In this document: one piece after another, positions 42,232 to 52,474 of the stretch | Layout of the letters: each line of letters starts with the position of its first letter | How positions within the stretch are numbered: the first letter of the stretch is position 1 | Origin: Neofusicoccum parvum | Taxonomy: Eukaryota; Ascomycota; Dothideomycetes; Botryosphaeriales; Botryosphaeriaceae | Direction of reading: 5' to 3' | DNA: 64,000 bases | Assembly (NCBI GenBank): GCA_020912385.1 | Contig: CP087221.1 | Coordinates: forward strand, 310,001-374,000 | Notes under the pieces: model-generated | The model's input: only the letters and a program-made list of their open reading frames with translations | Told to the model about the DNA's origin: nothing | Database searches by the model: none | Translations under genes and position numbers: made by a program

Positions 42232-43911
42232 ATGTCGGGTGAGGTCCTCAAGGCCGACAAGGACTTCACCAAGGAAGCCGACAAGGCGATCCCAGAGGCG
42301 GAGGCCCTTGCCAAGGTACTTTCGCTTGCTGCTACCCCGCGATGCAACTGCTGACGCCTTCTCCAGAGTAATCTCCAAGCCGCCATCGAAAAGCTCCTTG
42401 CGCTCGAGAAGCAGACCCGCCAAGTACGTCTCGCGGAGATGGCGCCTCACATCTAAGTCCGCTGACAGCTCCTAGGCATCCGACCTCGCCTCAACGTCCC
42501 GCCTCATCGTCACCATCGTCACATTATGCAAAGATAAGGCAGAATGGGGTCTGTTGAACGAGCAGGTGCTCCTGCTCTCCAAGAAGCACGGCCAGCTTAA
42601 GCAGGCTATCACCAGGATGGTTCAGGTCGTTATGGGCTTCTTGGATGGCACTCCGAACTTGGATACCAAGTTGTCCATCATCGAAACCCTGAGGACTGTC
42701 ACTGAGGGCAAGGTGCGTATCCCTGCTCTTCCCTGGAGTCCAAGCGCTGATAGCAGGCATAGATCTTCGTCGAAGTCGAGCGCGCGCGCGTTACACGTAT
42801 CCTGTCGAACATCAAGAAGCAACAAGGAGATGTCAAGTCAGCCTGTGACATTCTGTGCGAGCTCCAAGTCGAGACTTTCGGATCTATGACCCGCCGAGAG
42901 AAGACGGAGTTCATTCTGGAGCAGGTGGCGCTGTGCATAGAGAAGGGTGACTGGACCTCGGCCGGTATTCTGAGCCGGAAGATCAGCACAAGATACTTTG
43001 CGAGGAAGCCCAAGAAGACCCCGGAGCAGCTGGAGAAGGAGAGGAAGGAGCGCGAGGAGGCCGAGAAGAACCGGAGTGCGGATGATCCTCCGATCGAGCC
43101 GGAGGATGATGTCACCGACCTTAAGCTGCGTTACTACGAGCAGCAGATTCTCCTTGCGAAGCACGACGACAAGTATTTGGATGTCTGCAAGCACTACCGG
43201 CAAGTTCTGGACACCGAGGCTGTTGAGGAGGATTCGGAGAAGCTCAAGGCGGTATGTAGACTCCATTTCCTCCCGATATCCTTGTGCTAATCGTCCCAGG
43301 TCCTACAACGCGTCATCTACTTCGTCATTCTCGCACCTCACGACAACGAGCAGTCCGACCTTCTCCACCGCATCCACCGTGATACCCGCAATGCGCAAAT
43401 ACCCGTGGAAGCACAGCTCCTCAAGCTCTTCACCATCCCGGAACTCATGAGGTGGCCCGTCATCTCCAAGCAATTCGGCCAGCAGTTGTGCGCGACCGAC
43501 ATCTTCGACGCCGAGCCTGGCCAGTCGAGCGATGCCAAGGCACACCAGCGCTGGCAGGATCTGCGCAAGCGTGTCATCGAGCACAACGTGAGGGTCGTTG
43601 CGAAATACTACACGCGCATCCAGATTCCGCGCCTCACGCAGCTCCTTGATCTCTCGGAGGATGAGACGGAGAAGTACATCGCCGAGCTTGTCACGGCGAA
43701 GACCATTTACGCCAAGATCGACCGTCCCGCGAAGATTGTCAATTTTGCCAAGCCTCGTGATGCCGATGACGTCCTGAATGAGTGGAGCGGCAACATGAAG
43801 AGTCTCTTGGGACTGCTGGAGCGTATTGACCACTTGATCACCAAGGAAGAGATGATGGCTAGGATCCAGCCGACGAAGGTGGAGAAGGGGAAATCGGGCA
43901 AGGTTCATTGA
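42232..43911 (+). CDS. RPN5: 26S proteasome regulatory subunit RPN5 (PSMD12)
   Basis: Five exons, 42232-42315, 42367-42423, 42476-42712, 42763-43251 and 43300-43911, all phase 0, encode 492 aa. Seen: N-terminal TPR-like helices, a Lys/Glu-rich linker (TPEQLEKERKEREEAEKN), and a C-terminal PCI domain (about 300-450) ending with HLITKEEMMARIQPTK. The block RWQDLRKRVIEHNVRVVAKYY is characteristic of RPN5. Family knowledge: a stoichiometric scaffold of the proteasome lid that contacts RPN11 and the alpha ring; essential in yeast. Four short introns cluster in the first two thirds, typical of conserved genes in this group. Confidence 0.95.
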
Positions 43912-44140
43912 GCGGGTTGATGGGAGGGCTCTGACCGTATGCTTTGATGAACCATATCGGAGTTCCGGTGGTTACATTACGTCTAGACGTTAACGGACCG
44001 TCCATATCTATGGGACGCGCTCCGCCAAAAGCGCGGAGTTGTAATATACTTCTAGAATCCACCAATGCGAAAACCATGAAGTCGAGACCTCTAACACTCT
44101 GTCCGTGAGACAAACCTCTAGATCTATCAACTGTGATGTC

Positions 44141-45097
44141 TCAAAACGGCACGTCCATATCCTCTACGCTTTCCTCTTTCTTCCCAAGCCCCTCAGCTTC
44201 AACAAGAATCTGTCTTATGAATCCCACCAGAGCACTGACATACTGCTTTTGGCTGCTGGGCAAGAAATGGCCTCCTGGATGATACACGATTCTTCCTTCG
44301 TGCTGTTCGCACGCATGTGCCAGCCTCAAACTTCTCGACTCCTCCACCACCGTGTCCACGCTACCGAGAAAGTGCAGCATTGGCGTTTTGATCTTGGGGT
44401 CGTAGAAAGCGCCATACAGAGCATTCTTCGCGGGCGCAAAGCCAGAGTACGACACGGCAAACTTCAACGGGGGGTGCACGTCGCCCTCAAAGCTCTTCGG
44501 GAACGGCATGCCGCCTTTCGCGGCGGCCGTCTCGAAAGCCTCCTTCCTGCCGGGCTCCAGCAAGCTCGCCACCATACCCGCAGCCGCGCCTCCCTGCGAG
44601 AAACCGATGACGCCGTCGAACGGCCCCTCCTCCTTCAACACCTGCGCCACCTTGTCCATGCCGGTGTCGATGCCCTCGTACACGAAGCCCTCGCCCTCGA
44701 TGGGCACCTTGTCGCTCTCGACCTTGTCCTTGCGCGTCCACCAGCCGTACGCCTCAGGCTCCTCCTCGTCCTCGGCCGTGTCTTCCTTCTTGACGCCGTC
44801 CGTATCCCACGACGGGATTTGCGCGCGCGACAGGCGGATCGGGGCGGTGGGGTAGCTGAGCGTGACGCCGGCGGGGAAGGCTTTGGCGAGGTTCTTCTCG
44901 AGGGCGCGCGTCTTGTTGCGGAAGAGGGGCCCGGTCTGCGTGTAGCCGTGCAGCATCAGGATCTTGATGGGCTTGGTGGGGTTCTGGGCGGCCATGACGA
45001 CGGCGGTGCAGTGGAAGCGGTGGGTGGGCCGAGAGAGGCGGGTGACTGTGGTTAAATTGATGGAGAACAGTGGTCGGATCAGGGTATCATGGCGCAT
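44141..45097 (-). CDS. FSH1-family serine hydrolase
   Basis: Intronless, 318 aa from the ATG at 45097; a second in-frame ATG at 44995 (MAAQNPTKPIKILMLHG) would give 284 aa. Seen: KILMLHGYTQTG at the start of an alpha/beta-hydrolase fold, nucleophile elbow GVIGFSQGGAAA, an Asp in HFLGSVDTVV and a His in HPGGHFLP, giving a complete Ser-Asp-His triad. Family knowledge: FSH hydrolases (yeast FSH1-3, human OVCA2) are esterases of uncertain substrate. The 34-residue extension of the longer form is basic and hydroxylated with no acidic residue after Asp4, and looks like a mitochondrial presequence. The shorter form would be cytosolic. It starts 261 bp from the divergent IPI3 gene. Confidence 0.88.
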   Translation of the reverse strand: MRHDTLIRPLFSINLTTVTRLSRPTHRFHCTAVVMAAQNPTKPIKILMLHGYTQTGPLFRNKTRALEKNLAKAFPAGVTLSYPTAPIRLSRAQIPSWDTDGVKKEDTAEDEEEPEAYGWWTRKDKVESDKVPIEGEGFVYEGIDTGMDKVAQVLKEEGPFDGVIGFSQGGAAAGMVASLLEPGRKEAFETAAAKGGMPFPKSFEGDVHPPLKFAVSYSGFAPAKNALYGAFYDPKIKTPMLHFLGSVDTVVEESRSLRLAHACEQHEGRIVYHPGGHFLPSSQKQYVSALVGFIRQILVEAEGLGKKEESVEDMDVPF

Positions 45098-45358
45098 AGC
45101 AGGAGGAAACAGAAGAAGGAGAGAGAGAAAAAAGAGCGTTGAGTCAGTGCAGGTGGGCTGCTGGTGGGCTGCCAGGCTCTCCTCCGACCCGCCGCCGACG
45201 GTGTCCGAGACGGGTGGCCGACGAGCTCACTGTAGGGCTGAGGGCGGTGGGCCGGGGCAGAACAGCGCTCCGCCGAAATTTCCCAAGCTTTGCCAGGCTG
45301 CGACTTGCAAAGCTACGATACCCCGCGCAGGTGCACTCGGCGCACAAGATCCGACGAG
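45098..45358. promoter_or_regulatory. Compact divergent promoter, FSH1-like / IPI3
   Basis: Only 261 bp separate the divergent ATGs at 45097 and 45359, so the promoters must overlap. No TATA box is seen. Confidence 0.5.
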
Positions 45359-47065
45359 ATGTTGACTGAGCACTTTCTTGCCTCGATTGGCACCACTACT
45401 AGGAAACCGGACACCTCCTCCGCCACCAAGGACGCCGGGATCTTCCTCCACGAACACCAGCCACTCCTCGCGCAACGCCATGCTTTCAAGAAGAGCGCTT
45501 CCGCCCCGAAGTGTGTCGCAGTCAGCCGGTCGCATGTATTTGCTGCCCAGATAGACAAGGCGGTTGTGCATGTGTACAGCAGAGAAAGAGGGAATCAGGA
45601 AGCCACAGTGCCCTTCCCGGAGAGAATCACAAGCCTTGCGCTTGCGCTTGATGAGACGGTGCTGGTGCTGGGAACTGAGGGTGGAAGAATAATACTTTGG
45701 GAGGTATGTAGTGATTTGGAGGCTCTATCCTGGAGGTGAGGGCTGACCTGCTGCTAGGTATGCACCGGTCGCTCGTTAACAGGCCCACAATCCCACCTCC
45801 AATCCGTCACCGTCCTCGCCGTCGACCCGAATTCGCAGTTTCTCCTCAGTGGTTCCGCAGACTCCAACATCCACATATGGTCATTACCGTCACTCTTATC
45901 CTTCACCGCACCGGCAAATCCAACCCCGCTACACACTCTCTCCAACCACCGAGGAGGCATCACTGCCTTGGCTGTTGGCCACAGCAGCTCTGCCGCAAAT
46001 GTGGTGGTTTCGGCGTCCAAAGATAATACTGCCATCGTCTGGGACTACCGGCAAAACAATCTTCTTGCAACCTACCTTCTCGGAGACACACCTCTTTCTC
46101 TTGTTCTCGACCCTGCGGACCGCGGGTTCTACACGACATACGAGGATGGCAGTGTTCAGTACATCGACTTCTACACCTCCGGCGACTCGGAAGAACAAGC
46201 TCCCTTAGACTCCCTCCGTGACCCAGACACTTCCTACACCCCGATCACACCCGCCTCCGCGACCCGTTGGCGCCCCTTAAATCAGGAACTCGGTGCAGGT
46301 CTCAGCATAACGCTTAGCTGGGACGGCACAACGATACTGACAGGTCACTCCACCGGGAAGATCGCAGCGTGGTCTCCGGTCTCGTCCACTCACCTCAAGA
46401 CCGTCCTCAACACCCTCCCGGGCCCTATCACCAACCTCTCATTCCTCCCACCAACCGGCTTTCCGACCTCCACTAACGAGTCCAAGTACAAGATACATGC
46501 AATCGTCAAGCCGCGCCTCGATCTGAAGGCGCACGTCAGCGACGGTGAAGTTTCGAGCCCTGTGCCAGCCGCCTACTCATTCAACGCCCAGCTCGTCGGG
46601 TCCATAGCCAGACCGTCCGTCTCTGCATTTGAACCACGAAGGAAAAGCAGAAAGAGCGCGTTCGAGGAGGCGCTGACGCACACCAGCTTCCCTTCTGATA
46701 TGCTGGAGCGGAGTCTTGCAGAGCTGAAAGCCTCTACTGGATCTGGACAAATCCCTGCTACTCCCACAGCCACGGTTGCAATTGAAGCAGATGGTGACTA
46801 CATGGCTTTGGATATGGAGGAAGATGCGGATGCGGATACGAAGGCGAGCTTGGAGCGGGAAAACAAGGAGTTGCGGGAGCAAGTGGAGGCGCTGCAGCGT
46901 GTGCAGAAGGCTACATTCAAGCAGCTGGCAGAGCTGAAGGAGGAGAAGAAGAAATCGAAGGGCGCGGCGGGAGCGGGTGGAATGGAGGACAAGGAAGATG
47001 AGAAGAGTGAGAAAGAGCGGAGAAGTGCGAGGCTACGGAAGGTTATGAAGGGATTGGGCGAATAA
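45359..47065 (+). CDS. IPI3: Pre-rRNA processing WD40 protein IPI3 (WDR18)
   Basis: Two exons, 45359-45703 and 45758-47065, joined across a 54 nt intron (GTATGT donor, CTGCTAG acceptor), give 550 aa. Seen: WD-type blades including VTVLAVDPNSQFLLSGSADSNIHIW, NVVVSASKDNTAIVWDY and ITLSWDGTTILTGHSTGKIAAW, then a C-terminal coiled coil (about residues 480-545, ENKELREQVEALQRVQ) ending in a basic tail. Family knowledge: Ipi3 forms the Rix1 complex with Ipi1 and Rix1, acts in the nucleolus on ITS2 removal and 60S subunit maturation, and has been linked to DNA replication licensing. Domain order and length fit fungal Ipi3. Confidence 0.9.
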
Positions 47066-48174
47066 AGAAAGAGCAAAAGCAGAGAAAAAATATCATGCGA
47101 ATTGAAAGGACCATCCTCCATAGGAGCAATTGGAACAGAAGACGCGGCACCCAGCATGCGACAGGGGGGTGGTGCAGTGGACGGCCAGCGCGAAGACGCT
47201 CTCAACGTCTATCACTGCACGGGGAGCTGAAGTATTGATGCGGACTCGGAGGTTCCTCTTAACTTCCATCCGGATGAATGCATCCACCCCCCACAGCTAG
47301 ACAGGACCACGGTTTGGGGCGACCTCTTATTTGCGCTAGCAGTCGGCTGCGACACCCCGCTGTAGCATGAGTAAGTCGATCCGCCAACACAAGAAAGCTT
47401 TTACGAGAATGCACGACCAGCAGAATCAGCAATCGATGCCAAGTGCAGGGAAGAAGTCACGGCAATTGTTCAAGCCGGGACAAGAACGCCGGCCGATGCG
47501 CCACAATGCTTCGACTCTCTCGCTGTGCAGCGGAGAACCCCGGCCGTGCAACCCCAGATAATGGCCCGGCGACTCATGTTGGGCGGCGATTCTGCGATAG
47601 CACGAGGTCGTGCTGAGGATCTCTGCGCCCGGAAACGCCTCAGCCCCAAGGAACACTGCCGTCTATGGAGGAGCGCAGAACGTCAAGGCCTTCTAGACTG
47701 CTGCAGAGAAGCATGTAAGCAACCGCGGCAGGAGCATGAAGCGCCGCCTTTGCCGTGGGCGCGTGGGCGTATCTCTGTCGCCGCCGGTCGGCTCGCCCGC
47801 TGCGACTGCCGATCGGCACGCAGCCAATGAGGGCCAGCCACCCCGCGGCGCCGCATGCCTTGTCAGGCAAGTCAAGCTCATGTCCTTATCACTCAAGCCT
47901 TCGCCGCGAATGCAACCGTACGCTCGAGCATGCGCGTCGCCGTTGCAATGGCGGCTTATCTGCGTCTCCCCATGAAGGTCCTTGCGATGTCCGGGCCCTC
48001 GACGCGCTCCCCAGTAGCGCGGTGCCTCGGCCATGGAGTATATGATGCGCGCGCTCTCCCGGTCGCTGCTTTTGCCTTCTGCAGGGCTGTTTTGCGAGCG
48101 TCCCAAGGCGTTTCACCACAGCGGGCCCGACCAGCGCTTGAGCTCTTTGCCTCTGCGCAAGACTGGTGAGCAAC
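47066..48174. promoter_or_regulatory. IPI3 3' flank and OPT transporter promoter
   Basis: 1.1 kb without a supported gene. ORFs on both strands are short and Arg-rich. The last few hundred bases should hold the transporter promoter. Confidence 0.4.
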
Positions 48175-50617
48175 ATGGCATCGTCGATCAGCGACGCCGA
48201 GCGCCCGAGTGCGGTGGACGAGAAGAAAGAGCCCGTCATTGCGGGCCAGGATGTCGAGCCCGGCCATTTGCAGGAGCTGGAAGTCGACATCGCGGAGGCT
48301 CTGAATGAAGGCGGCAAGGAGTTTGACCTGGATGCCGACCACTCGCCGTATCCGGAAGGTACGCTTCTTACTGTCTCTCCCGTCGCTAGTCTACTCCGCG
48401 AGGACTGATCAGTTGTAGTGCGTGCCGTTGTCCCGGAAGTCGATGACCCGGCAATTCCCGTCAACACCCTCCGCATGTGGATTATTGGGTTCGCCTTCAC
48501 CATGATCGGCTCCGGAGTCAACAACTTCTTCTCCCTGCGTTATCCGTCTGTCCACATTGTTGCCCTGGTTGCCGAGCTCCTGGCATACCCATGCGGCATC
48601 TTTCTGGCACACATCCTGCCGATATGGACGCTAAACCTTGGACCGATGGGCAAATGGTGCATCAACCCGGACCGCCACTTCAACATCAAGGAACACACAG
48701 TCATCACCATCATGTCGAACGTCTCCATCGGCTTCGGTAGTGCGGATGCCACCAGCATTATCCAGGCCGCCAGCAAGTTCTATGGCTTTCCCATGCGCGC
48801 CGGTTTCAACGTCCTGCTGGTTCTGTGTTGCCAGCTTCTCGGCTTCGGTGTTGCAGGTCTCTCGGCCCCGTGGTTGGTCGAGCCGGCAAACATCATCTGG
48901 CCAGGCACTCTTTCCATTTGTGCCTTGCTTAGCACCCTCCACTCGCGTGCCAATGCTATGGCTAATGGGTGGAGCATCACCCGTCTGCGCTTCTTCATGT
49001 ACGCCATGGCAGGTGCCTTTGTGTTCTGGTGGTTCCCGGGCTTGATGTTCGTAGCTCTTTCTTACTTTACCTGGGTCTGCTGGATTGCCCCCAAGAATCG
49101 CGTCGTCAACCAGCTCTTCGGAATGCAGACGGGACTAGGCTTGAGTCCAATCACCTTCGACTGGACGCAGATTGCCTACAACACTAACCCGCTTCTGTCT
49201 CCTTCCTGGGCTGCCCTGAATGTCTTCTTTGGCTTCGTTGGAGCTTTCTGGATCGTTGTGCCGGCCATCTACTACACAAACACCTGGTGGACGGGCTATC
49301 TGCCGCTCATGACTGCCGACGTCTATGATCGGACTGGCGCCGCGTACAATGTTACGCAGCTGCTCAACGACGATGGCTCTTTCAATGCGGAGAAGTACGC
49401 TGGTTACTCGCCACCATACCTTGGGGCGTCTTTCGCCTTCGTCTACGGCCTCTCCTTTGCCTCGATTACTTCGGTCCTTGTGCACGTTGGCCTGTGGCAC
49501 GGCAAGGATATCTGGCAGACTCTTCGGGTTGGCCAAAAACTCGACATCCACGGCCGCCTCATGCAGTCGTACAGGAAGACTCCGTGGTGGTGGTACGCAG
49601 TCGTCACCGTCGCGACCGTGGCGCTGTCTATCGCTATGGTCGAGGTCTACGACACGCTCCTCCCTGTCTACGGCGTCTTCCTCGGGCTCCTCATCCCGGC
49701 CATATACATGATCCCGTGCGGCATCATCCAGGGTATCACCAACGTTGACGCACAGCAGATCAACGTCCTCAGCGAGTTCATCGGCGGTTACATGTTTCAG
49801 GGTAAGCCGCTCGCCAACATGATTTTCAAGGTCCTCTCCCAGGATGTCGTCCAGCAGGGCATCTTCTTCGCCCAGGACATGAAGCTCGGCCACTACATGA
49901 AGGTCTCTCCGCGCCTGGTCTTCGCGGCCCAGGGTAGCGCAACCGTTCTCGGGGCGCTGACGCAGGTCGGCGTCACGACCTGGATGTTAGGAAATATCGA
50001 TGATATTTGCTCTTCGGATCAATCTAGCGGATTCACCTGTCCGAATGGCCGGACAGTTTTCTCATCGTCGGTCATTTGGGGTTTGGTTGGCCCGGCACGG
50101 TTGTACAGCGTGGGCAAGATTTACTCGAAGCTCTTGCATTTCTTCTGGATCGGAGCACTGATGCCGTTGCTTACGTGGGCGGCGTGGAAGTACACGAAAA
50201 AGGACTACTTGAAGAAGGTCAACTGGCCACTGGTAAGTACTCGAAACAAACACAACCTTCTACAAAGTCTCGACACTAACACGCATGTAGATCTTTGTCG
50301 GCACATACAATGTTCCGCCGGCTACAGGTATCAACTACTCCAGCTGGGCTGTCGTCAACTACATCTTCAACCACTGGCTCAAGCGCAAGTTCTTCGCTTG
50401 GTGGACAAAGTACAACTACGTCCTCGCCGCCGCTCTCGACACGGGCACGGCGCTCGCCGGCATCATCATCTTCTTCTGCGTTACGTACCCAGGCGGTGTA
50501 TTCCCCGATTGGTGGGGCAACACGGTGTATCTGAACACAGCGGATGCGGATGGCGTGCCGTATCTGGACATGCCGGCGCAGGGGTGGTTTGGGTATGCGA
50601 ACGGGACGTGGTCGTAG
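48175..50617 (+). CDS. Oligopeptide transporter, OPT family
   Basis: Three exons, 48175-48358, 48419-50232 and 50291-50617, encode 774 aa. The ATG at 48175 is the first true ATG in frame. Seen: an acidic cytosolic N-terminus, then the OPT start VDDPAIPVNTLRMWIIG, many membrane helices, NPDRHFNIKEHTVITIMSNV, the SDQSSGFTCPNG loop, and the C-terminal FVGTYNVPPATGINYSSWAVVNYIFN block placed in exon 3. Family knowledge: proton-coupled plasma-membrane symporters of tetra/pentapeptides or glutathione (OPT/PT clade rather than the YSL metal-chelate clade, judged from the NPG/HT motifs). The substrate is not readable from sequence. Single-frame reading runs through intron 2 and gives a false His/Arg-rich tail instead of the last helices. 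Confidence 0.93.
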
Positions 50618-51018
50618 TTATAAGATGTTATGAAGAGTTAGAGCATCTGTTCGGATGAGGTCTGCATTTTTTCTTGGACTTGTGCGTGTAGAATGACATT
50701 GTGAAGAGGCTACTTCAACGGCGCCACATGGGGAGCTAAGGCACTCATCCGGGTGGAAAAAGGATGTAAGTAACAAGCCAAACTGTCCGGATAGATACCT
50801 CGACTGCACATGAAAAACGGCATGTATCCATTTGTAAGGGTGTATTCTTGAGTTAATGTAAGCACGGATAATGATCGAAATCATTGTCAGCTAGTTGGGC
50901 AGCTTGTGCATGCTATCATCGCCCGTTGAAGCTACCACCTAAAAGAAGTCCCCGCCGGCTTCGTGTACTTGCCAGCTCGTCCATGCACACCAAACCTCCT
51001 ACGTGAATGAGCCACCAC
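50618..51018. other. Convergent intergenic region
   Basis: 401 bp of 3' flanks of the OPT gene (plus) and the coiled-coil gene (minus). No gene seen. Confidence 0.4.
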
Positions 51019-52474
51019 CTAGAAGGTGCAGTCGATCCTCTCAGTCAATAACTTGTTCAGCAGCCTCTGGTTCTGAAGTGCCGCCTCGGCGCGCAAGGCC
51101 CTGTTCCTCCAGTTTCCGTTCTTCTCGTCGCGCTCCTTGCGCATGAGGGCGCGGAGAACCTCCAGGCGCTTCGTGTGGGCAAGCCACTCCATGTGGTTGC
51201 TGACGTGGAGGCCGTCCTCTGGCCAGTTGCGAGCCTGCTCGGCCAGGGTGTTGGCGGGCGAGTGGCGGGCGCTGTTGTCGTCGTCGTCGTTTGCAGCGTC
51301 GCCGCGGACGGGCTCCTTGGCCTTGCTGTCGAGGGACTGCTGCGACTTCTCGATGCGGACCTTGGCGATTTCGTACTTGAGGCGCGCAATCTCGACGTCG
51401 CGCTCCAGCGCCTCGCGGTAGGCCTCCAGCTTGTAGGCGGACGGGAAGATGGTGTAGCCGGAGGGGGTCGAGCGGGTGCCGTACTGGACTGAGGCAGCGC
51501 CGGCGGCCGGGTCGGGCACGGGGCCACTCGCGCCGGGGACGGGCGGGACGCAGGAGGGCCGAGGAGGCAGCAACGGGTTGAGGAGGCCCTTGTGCGCCTT
51601 GACGAGCTCGCCGCGGAGGCGCTCGACCTCGTCCACCTGGCCAGGGTCGTCGGTGGTGCGGAGAGCCTTGGCGATCTCCTCTTGCAGGCAGCGGAGACGG
51701 GAGTCGGCGCGGTGGAGGGCGCACTTGAACCTGAGACTACTTTAATAAAGCGCTGGGCGGGATGGCTGCGCCTGGGATGGGGTGGGATGGGCTGAACTTA
51801 CACCCTCAGAGTGCGCTCAGTCGGCCACTTCTGGCCCTCGGAGGCCCACTGCTGGCGGGACTTGGGGTCTTTGAGGACCTTGGCCATGTTACCGGCGTGT
51901 GCGGCGATGATGGGGTCGCCGTTGGAGATGGGGTGCATGTTGTGCTTGAGGAGGAACTGCTCGGTGTCCTCGCAGCGGTCGCGGAGCATGGCCAGTCTCA
52001 CTGGCACGGTGAGCACATCGCCTGCGCATGGTCAGAATCAGGAGGCTCGGATGTGCATGGGTGAGGGAGGAACTTGCCGATGATGCTGTCCAGGCGATCG
52101 GCGGCAGAGGCAGCGTACATGAGGTCCTCCGGGTACAAGGGGGGGCCGTCGCTCGGAGGCTCCTCGTCCTGGGCCTCGCTGTCGGCCTTGGCCTGCATGG
52201 CTGCGCGAATGCAGCTTGCGCTGACGATGACTCCGCCGCATTCACTGTCAGATGCATCGGATCCGTCGTGCTTGTCAACGAGGCTCCAGTCCTCTTCAGC
52301 GGTGATGTCGGCGTCGGCGTCGGCGTCGTTGCCGTCGACAGGAGCGGTGCTGCCAGTGTGATCGTCCATCGTCTTGCGAATGGTGCTGTCCACGGCCATG
52401 TTTGCCTTCCTGATAGACTCTTGAGCTTGAGCGAGGAAGTCCTCGAGGATCTTGGGCGGCAGGGGTTGTGGCAT
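51019..52474 (-). CDS. Unrecognised coiled-coil protein with a GC-AG intron
   Basis: Three exons, 52474-52078, 52021-51802 and 51730-51019, encode 442 aa; phases fit. Intron 1 (52077-52022) begins GCAAGT rather than GT, has a CTGAC branch site and ends GCGCAG. Joining there gives DSIIGDVLTVPVRLAML. Intron 2 is GTAAGT/TCTCAG. Seen: an acidic first exon with a repeated Asp-Ala run, a helical middle (RLAMLRDRCEDTEQFLLKHN), and long coiled coils at about residues 205-245, 290-335 and 385-435, separated by a Pro-rich stretch. No catalytic motif, signal peptide or membrane segment. I do not recognise the family; a cytoskeletal or scaffold role would be a guess. Confidence 0.7.
52022..52077 (-). other. 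GC-AG intron
   Basis: Donor G|GCAAGT, branch CTGAC, acceptor CGCAG. The upstream exon leaves one base and the downstream exon supplies two, keeping the frame open on both sides. No GT donor that preserves the frame was seen nearby. Confidence 0.65.
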
